This document shows positions 11,900 through 22,859 of a stretch of 64,000 nt of DNA, one piece after another (position 1 is the first letter of the stretch; the number at the start of each line of letters is the position of its first letter). The notes beneath the pieces were generated by a model. It was not told the DNA's origin. It saw only the letters and a program-made list of their open reading frames with translations, and made no database searches. This DNA is from Bettongia penicillata ogilbyi (taxonomy: Eukaryota > Chordata > Mammalia > Diprotodontia > Potoroidae): NCBI GenBank assembly GCA_023548195.1, contig JAJHZJ010000401.1, positions 248,001 through 312,000 on the forward strand. Direction: 5' to 3'. Position numbers and translations under genes: made by a program.

Positions 11900-12765
11900 C
11901 CATTCTTAAAAGTGGTTTGCTTCTGACTTTTATATCCCCAAATTTCCCCTTCCTGCCATTAGTACCCCCCTTGCTTCTCTTATTCCCTTCCCCTCCTACT
12001 TTTCTGTAAAGTAAGATAGAATTCTAGACACAACTGCTTGTATCTGTTATTGTATTCCTCTCTCTCACTTCTTAACTTTTTTTGTTAATCATCACATCAT
12101 ATTGAACTCACACCAGTACCCTCTGTCTTTCTATACTCTTCCTAACTGCCCAAGTAATGAGAAAATTTTTATAAGTTCCAAGTATCATTCTCCCACATAG
12201 AAATGTAAACACTTTAGCCTTACTGAATCCCTTATTTCTCTTTCCTATTTATATTTTTAAGCTTCTCATGAGTCTTGTGTCTGAAAGTCAAATTTTCTAT
12301 TCCACTCTAGTCTTTTCTTCAAGAATGCTGGAAAGTCATCTATTTCATTGATTTTCATTTTTCCCTTGAATGATTACATTCAGTTTTGCTGTCTAGATGA
12401 TTCTTGGTTGTAACTCCAGCTATTTTGCCTTCTAGAATATCCTACTTCAAGAGCTGTGATCATTTAATGTAAAAAATGATAAATTTTGTGTTAACTAGAC
12501 TGTGGCTCCATGATATTTGAATTGTTTCTCTTTAGCCGCTTGTAATATTTTCTCCTTAATTCAAGAGTACTGGAAATTGGCCAAAATATTCCTGGGGTGT
12601 TCATTTTGGGATCTTTTTCAGGAGGTGTTTGGTGGATTCTTTCAATGTTTATTTTACCCTATAGTTCTAGAATTTCTGGGCAGTTTTCCTTGATAATTTC
12701 TTTACAGATGATATAAAAGCTCTTTTTTTGATAATGACTTTCACAGAGTTCAATAATTCTGAAAT
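11900..12765 (-). mobile_element. Older L1: inter-ORF region and ORF1 C-terminal half (left part of a split element)
   Basis: The pyrimidine-rich part (11900-12250) is the reverse of the A/G-rich L1 stretch following ORF1. From about 12250 the ORF1 sequence appears in reverse, for example TTTTGGGATCTTTTTCAGGA then GGTGTTTGGTGGATTC, matching the PPERDPK region of other copies. The element is cut at 12765/12777 by the HAL1-like copy D and resumes at 15404. Confidence 0.75.
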
Positions 12766-12777
12766 TCAATTGCTTTT

Positions 12778-15403
12778 TTAAAAAAATGTTTATTTATTTT
12801 TAGTTTTAAATATTCATTTCCAAAAACATTTTGAATTCCAAGTTTTCTTCTCATCTCTCCCCTCCCCCCACCCCATAACATCTTGCATTCTGATTACTCC
12901 TTCCCTCAATATACCCTCTTTTCTATCACATCCCTCCTTTCCTTTATCCCCATCTTCTCTCTTATCTTGTAGGGCAAAAGAGATTTCTATACCCCATTAC
13001 GTGTATTTCTTATTTCCCAGTTGTATGCAAAAACAGTTCCCAACATTTGTTCCTAATACTTTGAGTTTCAACTTCTTTCCCTCCCTCCCTCCCCAGGAGG
13101 CAAGCAATTCAATACAGGCTGTATATGTATAGTTTTGCAAAAGACTTCTGTAATAGTCATGTTGTCTAAAACTAACTATATTTCCCTGCATTCCATCCTG
13201 CCTCCCATTTATTCTATTCTCTCTTTTGACCTTGTCCTTCCCCAGAAGTGTTTACTTCTAATTACTCCCTCCTCCCATTTGCCCTCCTTTCTATCATCAT
13301 CCTGACACCACTTGTCCCCTTCTCCCCTACTTTCCTGTAGGGTAAGATAGATTTTCATACCAAATTGAGTGACCATGTTATTCCCTTCTCAGTTCAAATG
13401 TGAAGAGAGTAAGCTTCACTTTTTCCCTCTCACCTCCTCTCTTTTCTCTTCTATTGAAAAACTTTTTCTTGCCTCTTTTATGAGTGATAATTTTCCCCAT
13501 TCCATTTCTCCCTTTCTCCTTGCAATATATTTCTCTCTTACCCCTTAAATTTATTTTTTTAAGTATCATCCCTTCTTATTCAATCACCCTGTGATCTCTG
13601 TCTATGTGTGTGAGTATGTGTGTGTCTATGTGTATAATCCCTTCAACTGCTCAAATACTGAGACAAGTCTCAAGAGTTACAAATATCTTTTCATGTAGGA
13701 ATGTAAACAGTTCAACTTTAGAAAATCCTTTATGATTTCTCTTTCCTGTTTACCTTTTCATGTTTCTTTTGATTCTTGTTTTTGTAAGTCGAGTTCTGGT
13801 ATTTTCGTCAAGAATGCTTGAAAGTCCTCTGTATCACTGAATGATCATTTTTACCCCTGAAGTATTATACTCAGTTTTGCTGGGTAGGTGATTCTTGGTT
13901 TTAATCCTAGTTCCTTTGACTTCTGGAATATCCTATCCCAAGCCTTTTGATACCTTACTGTAGAAACTACCAGATCCTGTGTTATCTTGATTGTATTTCC
14001 ACAATATTTGAATTGTTTCTTTCTAGCTGCTTGCAATATTTTCTCCTTGGCCTGGGAATTCTGGAATTTGGCTACAATATTCCTAGGAGTTTCTCTTTTT
14101 GGATCTCTTTCAGGAGGTGTTTGGTGGATTCTCTCAATATTCATTTTGCCCTCTGGCTCTAGAATATCAGAACAGTTTTCCTTGACAATTTCATGAAAGA
14201 TGATGTCTAGGCTCTTTTTTGATCGTGACTTTCAGGTAGTCCCATAAATTTTAAATTATCTCTCCTGGATGTATCTTCCAGGTCAGTTGTTTGTCCAATG
14301 AGATATTTCACATTATCTTTTATTTTTTATTCTTTGGTTTTGTTTTGCAATTTCTTGGTTTCTCATAGCATCATTAACTTCCTTCTGCTCCATTCTAATT
14401 TTTTAGTGACCTTTTGAACCTCCTTTTCCATTTAATGAATTCTGCCTTTTAAAGCATTCTTCTCCTCATTGCATTTTTGGATTTCTTTTCATGATTGAGT
14501 TGGTCTAGTTTTAAAGGTGTTATTTCCTTCAATATTTTTTTGAGTTTTTGTCATCAAACTGTTGACTCAGTTTTCGTGATTTGCTTGCATTGTTCTCATT
14601 TCTCACCTCAATTTTTCCTCCACTTCTCTTGCTTGATTTTCACAATCCTTTTTGAGCTCTTCCGTGACCTGAGACCATTGCATATATATATTTGAGGTTC
14701 TGGATGCAGAAGCCTTGACTTCCTCTGATGTTATACTTTGTTCTTCTTCATCAAAAAGGGTGGAAGAAAATACCTGTTCACCAAGAGAGTAATTTTCTAT
14801 ATTCTTATTTCTTCTCCCTTTTGGGGGCATTTACCCAGCCAGCTACTTGACTTTTGAGTCCTTTGTGAACAGAGAGTGTATACTCTGGGGATCTGTAACT
14901 ACTCAGATCCTCCAAAGTGGCACAATCAAGGGAGAGGGGTTACTCCACTCCTGGCCTGCACACTGGTCTGGGAGGAAACAAAAACTTTTCTACCCAGAAT
15001 CTGCATTTAGAATTCCCTCACTACAGCTGCCTCCAGCTGGACCACATCAGAGGTCCTCCTCACCTCAGGGGCTTTAGTTAGAAGTCTCCCAGGGTTATGC
15101 CTCAGGACTGAGATTCAGATCAGCTACTCAATTCCTCCAGGGGCTCTAGGTGCAGGATTCCAAAAATGGAAGCTGCCACTGCAGTGGCTGCTACAGGTTG
15201 TCCAGATTGCACCATCTGGGTGAAGGAGCCCTCCCACTGCCCTTTTAAACTGTCTGTGTCATTTGTGGGTTGAGCAATCTGGGAAATGCTGCCACTGGTG
15301 ACTCCATAAAACCTGTTCTGGGTCAAGTAGTATCCCTGCTGTGCTGTGTTCCTCCTGCCACACTGGGTTGCACTCCTCCCACTGGGTTGGGCTGTGTGCT
15401 TTC
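12778..15403 (-). mobile_element. HAL1-like half-L1 element, copy D, nested with 12-bp duplication
   Basis: Read on the minus strand: 5' leader (15403-14831), ORF1 (14830 to about 13800) and 3' A/G-rich tail (to 12778) ending in A-rich sequence. TCAATTGCTTTT is present on both sides (12766-12777 and 15404-15415), and the interrupted older L1 is continuous once the insert is removed. There is no ORF2 between ORF1 and the tail. The length of about 2.6 kb is close to that of copies B and C. Confidence 0.88.
13800..14830 (-). pseudogene. L1 ORF1 remnant of HAL1-like copy D
   Basis: ORF1 encodes the trimeric RNA-binding chaperone of L1. It begins at 14830 with MPPKGRRNKN and an acidic N-terminal region to 14603. 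The frame is lost through the coiled coil. The C-terminal domain is open at 14144-13851, with ERIHQTPPERDPKRETPRN and then a KEKILQAARKKQ motif and AKLSIILQG. Unlike copies B and C, this copy reads through the site after 'TQDLVVSTV' into YQKAWDRIF without a stop. Confidence 0.8.
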
Positions 15404-15530
15404 TCAATTGCTTTTCCAATGAAATATTTCACATTTTTTTTTCAGTCTTGTGATTTTGTTTTATTGTTTCTTTATATCTCACCTGGTCATTAACTTCCAC
15501 TTGCCTCTTATTTAAAAGGCAAACAATTTT
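15404..15530 (-). mobile_element. Older L1, right part of the element split by copy D
   Basis: It continues the L1 ORF1 reverse sequence from the target-site duplication: CCAATGAAATATTTCACATT then TCTCACCTGGTCATTAAC, corresponding to the linker between coiled coil and RNA-binding domain in the other copies. It ends where a different L1 3' end begins. Confidence 0.7.
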
Positions 15531-15539
15531 GTGCCAATT

Positions 15540-16090
15540 GTGCCTTTATAGTCATGCAAAATATTTCCCTATTAGCAATATTGCAAAAGAAAATACAGAC
15601 CAAAAAACGCAAATGCCAATGAAAGTTTTTTTAAGAGGTGTATACTTCAATTTGCTTTTGTATTACAGTAGTTCTTTTACTGAAGTTGGATAGCATTTTT
15701 CATTGTCAGTCTTTTGTAATTGTCTTAGATCATTATATTGCAGAAAACAGCTAAGTCATTCACAAGTCATCATGCAATATTGCTATCATGTACAATATGT
15801 TCTCCTGTTTTTTCTTCACTTTGTATAAATTCATATAAATCTTTCCAAGTTTTTTTTTTTCTGAAAGCCTCCTTCTCTTCTTTTCTTGAAATAAAATAGT
15901 ATTGCATTATTATTACACAAGAAAACTTGTTGAAATGTTCCCCAATTGAAGGGCATTCACCCAGTTTCCAGTTGTTAGCTAACAAAAAAGAACTGGTATA
16001 GATAATTTTGTACATATAGGTCCTTTTCTTTTCTTTTTCTTTTATGTCTCTGAGATACAGACCTAATATTGGTATTGTTGGATCAAAAGG
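15540..16090 (-). mobile_element. L1 3' end fragment
   Basis: The segment is the reverse of a marsupial L1 ORF2-end/3' UTR sequence: TTGTAATTGTCTTAGATCAT, CATGCAATATTGCTATCATG, then TTCCCCAATTGAAGGGCATT and CACCCAGTTTCCAGTTG. The same 3' UTR appears at 16130-16645 and, in plus orientation, at 49067-49706. Confidence 0.7.
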
Positions 16091-16129
16091 TATGCATAGT
16101 TGTATATCCCCCTGAACATATTTCCCCTT

Positions 16130-18960
16130 AATAGTATCTTATTTTTTCAAATTAAATTTAAAGACATTTTTCTGCATTATTTTTTGTAAAATTTTTAGTT
16201 CCAAAGTTTTCTGCTTCCCTTTGCATTCCTCAAAACAGCAAGCAACCTTTTATTGGTTATATATAGAGTCATGCAAAACCTTTTCACATTAGTCATGATA
16301 TGAAAGAAGAATCGAAATAAAAGGGAAAAACCATGAGGGAAAAAAAAGTGAAAATAATATGATTCACACTACAGTTGGATGCCATAGTTCTTTCTCTGGA
16401 TATGGTTAGCAATTTCCTTTACTAGGCTTTTGGAATTTTCTTGGATCGTAGTATTGCTGAGAAGAGCTAAGTCCATCATAATTGATCATCACACAATGTT
16501 GCTGTTACTCTATGCCATGGTCTTCTGGTTCTTCTCACTTGACTCAGGATCAGTGATCATACAGGATCAGGTCATACAAGTCTTTCCGAGTTTTTTTTTT
16601 TTTTTTTCTGAAATCCAAATGTTTATAATTTCTTATAGAATAATAGTATTCACCTCCTTAATTTCTTTCTTGTTGCTTTTGTGGTTAAATTTATCTACTT
16701 CTTAGACAGGGAGGATGAAGTCCCCCACCAGTAGAGTTTTCCTGTCTCTTTCTGTAACTCACTTTACCCGTCTAAGAATATCGATACTACCTCCCTTAGT
16801 GAATATATGTTTAGTTTTGATATTACTTCATTGTCTACCTTAACTTTTAGCATCATGTAGTTTCTTTCCTTATCTGTTTTTATTAGATCTATTTTTCTTT
16901 TCTTTTGATTAGTATTGCTACCTATACTTTTTTTTTTTTGCTTCAGCTGAAGCATAATATATTCTGCTCCAGTCTTTTACCTTTACCTGTGTGTATCTCT
17001 CTGCTTCAGATGTGTTTCTTGTAAATAAACATTTTCTAGCATTCTGGTTTTTAATCCACTCTGCTTTCTACTTCTGTTTTATGGGAGAGTCCATCCCATT
17101 TGCATTAAAAGTTATGATTGTGTATTTCCTCTCCAACCTATTGTTTACCCTATTTATGCTTTTCTCTCACCTCTCACTCCATTCTCACCACTGCTTTGGC
17201 TTCTGACCACCATCTTCCTCAATCTGCCCTCCCTTCTTTTTGTCCCTCCCATTTCCATTTTCTTTCCCTTTTCCCCTCCTACTTCCCTATAGGGTAAGAT
17301 GAATTTCCATACCCAACTGAGTGTGTGTGAGCCCCCATTTGAGCTGAGTCTGATGAGAGTAAGGTTCAAACAATGATCACTCTCTTACTTCTTTCCCTCT
17401 TCTCTAAAAAGTCTTTTGCACCTCTTCACATAATGTGATTTACCCTACCCTATCTCCCTCTTTACTCTTCTCATAATAAAATCCCTTTTTATTCACCCTT
17501 TAATTTTTTAAATCATCACATCAAAATCAACCACAATGTTTGTCTATGTCTACTCCTTCTAAATGCCCTAATAAAGGTAAAGTTCTCAAGAGTTATAAGT
17601 ATCATCTTCCCATGTAGAGATCTAAACAATTTCATCTTACTGAGAAAATTATTTCTCTCCTGTTTACCTCTTTATGTTTATTTTGAGTCTTGGATTTGAA
17701 GATCAAATTTTCTCTTCATCTCTGGTCTTTTCATCAGGAAAGTGTGAAAGTTCCTTATGTAATTGAATGCCCATCTTTTCTCCTGAAAGTTTGTGTTCAG
17801 TTTTGTTGGGTAATTGATTCCAATATCTCCCTTCTAGAATATCACATTTGAATCCCTCTGATACTTTAATGTAGAAACTGCTAAACTCTGGGAAATCATG
17901 GTTGTGTCTCTTTGATATTGATTTTTTTCTTTGTGGATGCTTAACAGTATTTTCTCCTTGAGCTGATAATTCTGATATTTGACGGTAACATTCTTTGGTG
18001 CATTCATTCAGGGATTTCTTTTAGGAGGTGATCATTGTATTCTTTCAATGACTATTTTAACCTCTGGTTTGAGTTTCTCATGCCATTTTTCCTTGATAAT
18101 TTCTTCAAAGATGCTATCCAGGATCTTTTTTTCCTGATAATGGTCTTCTGATAGTCCAATAATTCTCAAATTACCTCCTCTGACTCTGTTTACCCAGTCA
18201 TATAGTTTTCCAATAAATTATTTTTAATTTTTTTCAATTGCATTCATTCCTGATTTTGTTTGACTGATTCTTGATGTCTCATAATCATTAGCTTTCACTT
18301 GCCCAATTCTAATTTAAAAGAATTATTTTCTTCAGTTAACTTTTGTACCTCCTTTTCCATTTGACCAATTCTACTTTTAAAGGAGGTGTTTTCTTCAGTG
18401 GATTTTTTTCCCCTTTTGACCAACTCTATTTTTTAGGGAGTTGTTTCTTTAGTCAGTTTTTGTGCTTCCTTTTCTAAGCTGTTTTTTTTCCACAATTTTC
18501 CTGCATACCTCTCTTTTCCCAGTTTTTCTTCATATTTTATTTTAAAATCCTTTCCAAGCTCTTCTAAGAAGACTTTTTCAACTTGAAACCACTTTGTATT
18601 CAAAGTTTTACATATAGGCCTCCCTGTTACCATTATAGCTTTCTGTGGTCAAAGCTCTTGTTTCTTACTAATTTTTCAGCCTATTTCATGATTTTTAAAC
18701 TTGAGCTCTGCCTTTGGGTCACAGGAGATAGAGTCCCAACATTCTTTTCTTGGGGGTCACAGGTCTGATCATTGGTTTTCTATTCCATGACCTCAGATAC
18801 TTCAGGTTGCTTACTGCTTCAGTTCTGGACTGCTGTGCCAGGATAAAATGGCCTTGGTTGTTCTTTCCAAATGAGACAGACCTTCTCCAAAGTCCTTCTA
18901 AGTCATCTTAAGCTGGAATTTTTTTTTACTCTAACGTTTTGTGGGTTCTGTCATTCCAGA
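16130..18960 (-). mobile_element. Internally deleted L1 (5' leader, ORF1, start of ORF2, then 3' UTR)
   Basis: On the minus strand the order is: leader (18960-18640), ORF1 (about 18640-17750, highly degraded), A/G-rich inter-ORF stretch (17700-17110), then the N-terminal part of the ORF2 endonuclease (17110-16700; reverse of the INGM.S..K/KKAGVAILISDK-type region). From about 16690 it jumps straight to the 3' UTR (16645-16130), which contains TTTTGGAATTTTCTTGGATC and ATTGATCATCACACAATGTT. Most of ORF2 is missing. No open frame of useful length survives. Confidence 0.7.
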
Positions 18961-19229
18961 ATCTGCTTAGAGGCTTGATTTAAGTTTGTTTCTGAAGGAA
19001 ACTCCTAGTGTTCAAGGAGTTTCCTGGTTTCTCTTTGCCATCTTCTTTCTCCCCTAACTTTGAGCATATTTCAAGTTTTGATTTCTTTATATATTTGAGA
19101 AATAAGGCCTTGATCAGGGAAGTGTCATGATTCCCCCTATCCCCTGTTTCCTGATTTTCTTCTAATCTTGACTGCATTACTTTTGTTTGTGCAAAACCTT
19201 TTTTTTTTTAATTTGACGTAATCAAAATT

Positions 19230-19477
19230 ATCTACTTAGGTGGATACAATGAATAACTTGCCAGGTCTGGAGTCAGGAAGATCCGAGTTCACATTTCTCC
19301 TCAGACAATTATAAGCTTTGCAACTCTAGATAAATCACTTAGCCATGTTTGCCTCAGTCACTTATCTGAAAAATGAGCTGTTGAAGAAAATGGCAAAGCA
19401 CTCCAGTAGCTTTACCAAGAAAATCCCAAATGGGTTCATGAAGAATTGGACGCAACTGACAGAAGTGAATAACAACA
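19230..19477 (+). mobile_element. Marsupial CORE-SINE with target-site duplication
   Basis: It starts with TACTTAGGTGGATACAATGA and CTGGAGTCAGGAAGATCCGA, passes the CORE, and ends CAAGAAAATCCCAAATGGGT followed by GAATTGGACGCAACTGACAG and AATAACAAC. AATCAAAATT lies on both sides (19220-19229 and 19478-19487). It inserted into the minus-strand L1 and is therefore younger than it. Confidence 0.85.
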
Positions 19478-20643
19478 AATCAAAATTTTCCATTTCCATT
19501 TTCCTATAATGGTCTCTGTTTCTTGTACAGTGATTCAAAACCATAACATTCAAAAATTAATGTCTGACAGGTAGAATACTCCATGATGCCTAAAGAGCTG
19601 ATGATTTCACATTTTATGTTGAAATAAAATACCCATTTTGGCCTTATTTTTGTATGCATTGTGAAATGTTGGCTTATATATTTCTGCCAAATTTTCTGTC
19701 AAAATTCCTGTTTTTCCAGCAATTTTCATCAATTTTTTTTCTGTGTCCCCAGATCCTGGATTTTTAGATTTGGAAAACACTAGAAATCTATGGTCATTTA
19801 CTATTATTTTTTGTGTACTTATTCTATTCAACTGATCCACCATTCTATTTCTTAACCAATCCAGATTGTTTTGGTGATTAACACTTCTTAAAACAATTTG
19901 AGATCTGGTACTACTAAGCCACCACTTCCACATTTTCTTTTTCATTGATTTTCTTGGTACTCTTGACCATTTCTTTTACCAGATAAATTTTGGTATTATT
20001 GTTTTGTAGCTCAACAAAATATTTTATGGTAATTTGATTGACATGGTACTGAATAAATAAATTAATTTAGGTAGAATTTTCATTTGTAATACATTGACTT
20101 TCCCTACCCAACAACAATTGTTATTTCTCCAGTTGTTTAAATATGACTTTATAAAGTGTTTTGTAATTGCATTCATATAAGTTGTTGGTTTGTATTGGCC
20201 GTTAGAGTCTCAAATATTTTATATTATCTGCAGTTATTGTAAGAGGATTTTTTTTAGTTCTTGATGCTGAGCTTTGTTTGTAATATATAGAAATGCTGAT
20301 GATTTCTGTATGATTATTTTATGACTGTAACTTTTCTGAATTTGTTAATTATTTTAGCAACCTTTTCGTTTGTTTATTCTCTAGGATTCTTGATATGCAT
20401 CACTATATTGTCTGAAAAGAGTGAAAAATTGTTTCCTCATTGTGTATTCTAATTCCTTCAAATTTTTTTCTTGTCTTATTGTTATAGCTAGCATATTTAG
20501 AAGTATATTGAGTATTAGTGGTGATAGTGGTAAAGCATCTTTGCTTCACTTCTGATCTTATTAGAAAGATTTCTAGCTTATTTCCATTACAGATAATGCT
20601 TCCTGATAGTTTATGTGTGTATGTATGTGTGGGTTAAATACAC

Positions 20644-20645
<2 letters not shown>

Positions 20646-20710
<65 letters not shown>
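20646..20710. repeat. (TA)n microsatellite
   Basis: About 32 uninterrupted TA units, followed by GTATGTATAG and a short GA run, inside L1 ORF2 sequence. Confidence 0.97.
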
Positions 20711-20718
<8 letters not shown>

Positions 20719-21030
20719 AGAGAGAGAGAATTCATTTTAATGAAAGCTCCTTTTATTTCTATGCTTTCTAGAGTTTTTAATAGGAATAGATGTTTTTATC
20801 AAAAATATTTTTCTGCATATATTTTAAAATGTGGTTTTTTATTGATTTTTTTATTGATATGATCAATTATGATGACAATTTTCTTAATATTGAACCAACC
20901 CTCTATTCCTGGTATATATCCTGCCTAGTCATAGTATATAATCTTTGTGGTATATTGCTATAAGTTCTTTGTAAATATTTTATTCAAAATGTTTACATTA
21001 GTATTCTTTTGGAAAATTTCTATAGTTGTT

Positions 21031-21084
<54 letters not shown>
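21031..21084. repeat. (TC)n microsatellite
   Basis: About 54 bp of TC repeat with one TTTC interruption, inside L1 sequence. Confidence 0.95.
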
Positions 21085-21087
<3 letters not shown>

Positions 21088-21240
21088 GTCTCTCTGGTTT
21101 AGGTAACAGCGATATGCTTATCTCATAAAAGGCACTTGGTAGTACTCTTTCTTTGTCTAGTTTTCCAAATAGTTTATATGGTATTGGAATTAATTGTTTT
21201 AATTCATTTTCCCCTTGAACATAAGGACTTTTCATTTTAC

Positions 21241-22535
21241 TCTAGTATAGGGATACGATGATAACTTTTAAAGGTATGGAGGTGAGGGGGCTGTAATTAG
21301 AGTCTATTGGAATAGCCCTGAGAAGAAATAGTGTCCAAATAAGGGCAAGTGTCATGTGAGTGGAGTGATAAGCTGTGGAAATAGAATCAATGAGACTTAG
21401 CAAATGATAATTTATTGGAAATTGAAGGGGAATTATTAAGGATTCTTTTTGTTATTTATATTATATTATCATCATTTTTAAAAAAGGTGTTGACATGCAA
21501 TCATTCATGGAACAAGTCACTATTCTTGCTATTATTCTTCTAGATTTAGTGTGCTATGAACTCTTGGGCAGGTAGATAAAACAACAATTTTTAAAGGATA
21601 TAATTGTATATGGTGAAATATATTATATTATACAATGAAAAATATACATTTGATATAAATATAGTAATTAAACTATATAATAATTATAATTGTTTCTGAA
21701 TACATGCACTGGGATGTTAGCTCGTCTTCGTTGAAAGTATATAGAAAACATGCAGAGGAACAGTCAGGTCATCAGAATTGATAGATACCTCACTCTGTTT
21801 CTACATGATTTTGATTCCTTCCACTAGATCTCTTTAAGGTGAAAGTTTTTTTTTTTTTTTTTTTATTTTACATTTACTAAAGATTCAGAATCTGGTGTTA
21901 TGACATCTATTAAACAACATTATTCTTAAATTTTGAAAAATTTATATCATATCCAGTTGATTATCAGCACAACTTTGCTGTATAGTATTCCAGTTTTGGT
22001 GCAGTTAATCTATTGAAATCTCAAAGTTAAAATATATATTGATGACCCAGGAATTTGTTCTCTACTATCTTGTGAAAAATATCAAGGTTTTAATGTATAG
22101 TTCTACCTCCTACTAATATCCTATTAGGTATTTGTGTAGAACTTGATATTTTCAAATTGCTGTAATATATTGAAGTCTCCTCCCCACTCTCACCTCCCAC
22201 CCCCATTTCCTTGCCAGATTTACTTTGCTCAATAAATCCAAGATCCTTAAGAATAATCTGTCTGTAATCCATGGTGACATTTATCTAATCCTAAATTGCC
22301 ATCATAATCCCCTCCATTTCTACAAAGTCACAAAATTCAGTCATTTACTTGACATATCTTTATTCCTATCTCTCTCATAGGAAAATCTAAACCTGGAAGG
22401 GACCTCAAGAGCTTTCTGGTCCGTACTCTGCAATGCAGTGCATGTGGGTATTTGATTCCAAATATGGGAAGATTGTTCCATCTCTTGCTAGCCTACCTTT
22501 ACTCCACTTAGATTATGGTTTTCTTTTTTGTTATT
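21241..22535. other. Mostly unique sequence with a poly-T run and a CR1/L3-like scrap
   Basis: A run of about 20 T at 21847-21866 has no recognisable SINE attached. The stretch 22382-22445 (AACCTGGAAGGGACCTCAAG followed by GGTCCGTACTCTGC) resembles the opening of L3/CR1 or MIR-associated sequence. No gene is seen. Confidence 0.4.
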
Positions 22536-22760
22536 GTTGCTCATTTGTTAAAGTTATGTGCAACCCTTCATGACCTCATTTGTGGTTTTCCTGGTAAAGA
22601 CACTTGGATTATTTTCCATTTCCAGCTTATATTCCAAATGAGGAACTGAGGCAAACAGGGTTAAGTTATTTGTCTAGGGTCACAAACCTAGGAAGTGCCT
22701 GAGGCCAGATCATACTTCCTGATTCCAAACCTGGTACTGTGTCTACTGGGACTGCCCTAG
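22536..22760 (-). mobile_element. Marsupial CORE-SINE
   Basis: Reverse CORE-SINE: CCTTCATGACCTCATTTGTG then TTTTCCTGGTAAAGACACTTGG, ATGAGGAACTGAGGCAAACA and GGGTTAAGTTATTTGTCTAG, then a head reading GTGTCTACTGGGACTGCCC. It is moderately diverged, with no clear flanking duplication. Confidence 0.78.
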
Positions 22761-22859
22761 ATTATTGTTAGCTACTCTTATTTCTCTCTGTTGCTTTTTT
22801 CCCCTCCATTTTTCTTGTTGCTTTTTTTTTAATCTTTTATTATGTGTGGTGGTTTTTGG

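Larger units (their letters stand above)
19040..21240 (-). mobile_element. L1 ORF2 C-terminal half, split by a SINE
   Basis: Reverse-strand L1 ORF2. The best open piece, 19945-19607, contains WWLSSTRSQIVLRSVNHQNN and a following NNLDWLRNRMVDQLNRI segment, typical of the marsupial ORF2 C-terminal region. From 19040 to 19220 the reverse of 'gccttatttctcaaatatat' and AGATTAGAAGAAAATCAGG is seen. Further right, the reverse-transcriptase region continues to about 21240. It is interrupted by a SINE (19230-19477), a (TA)n run and a (TC)n run. Not functional. Confidence 0.75.
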
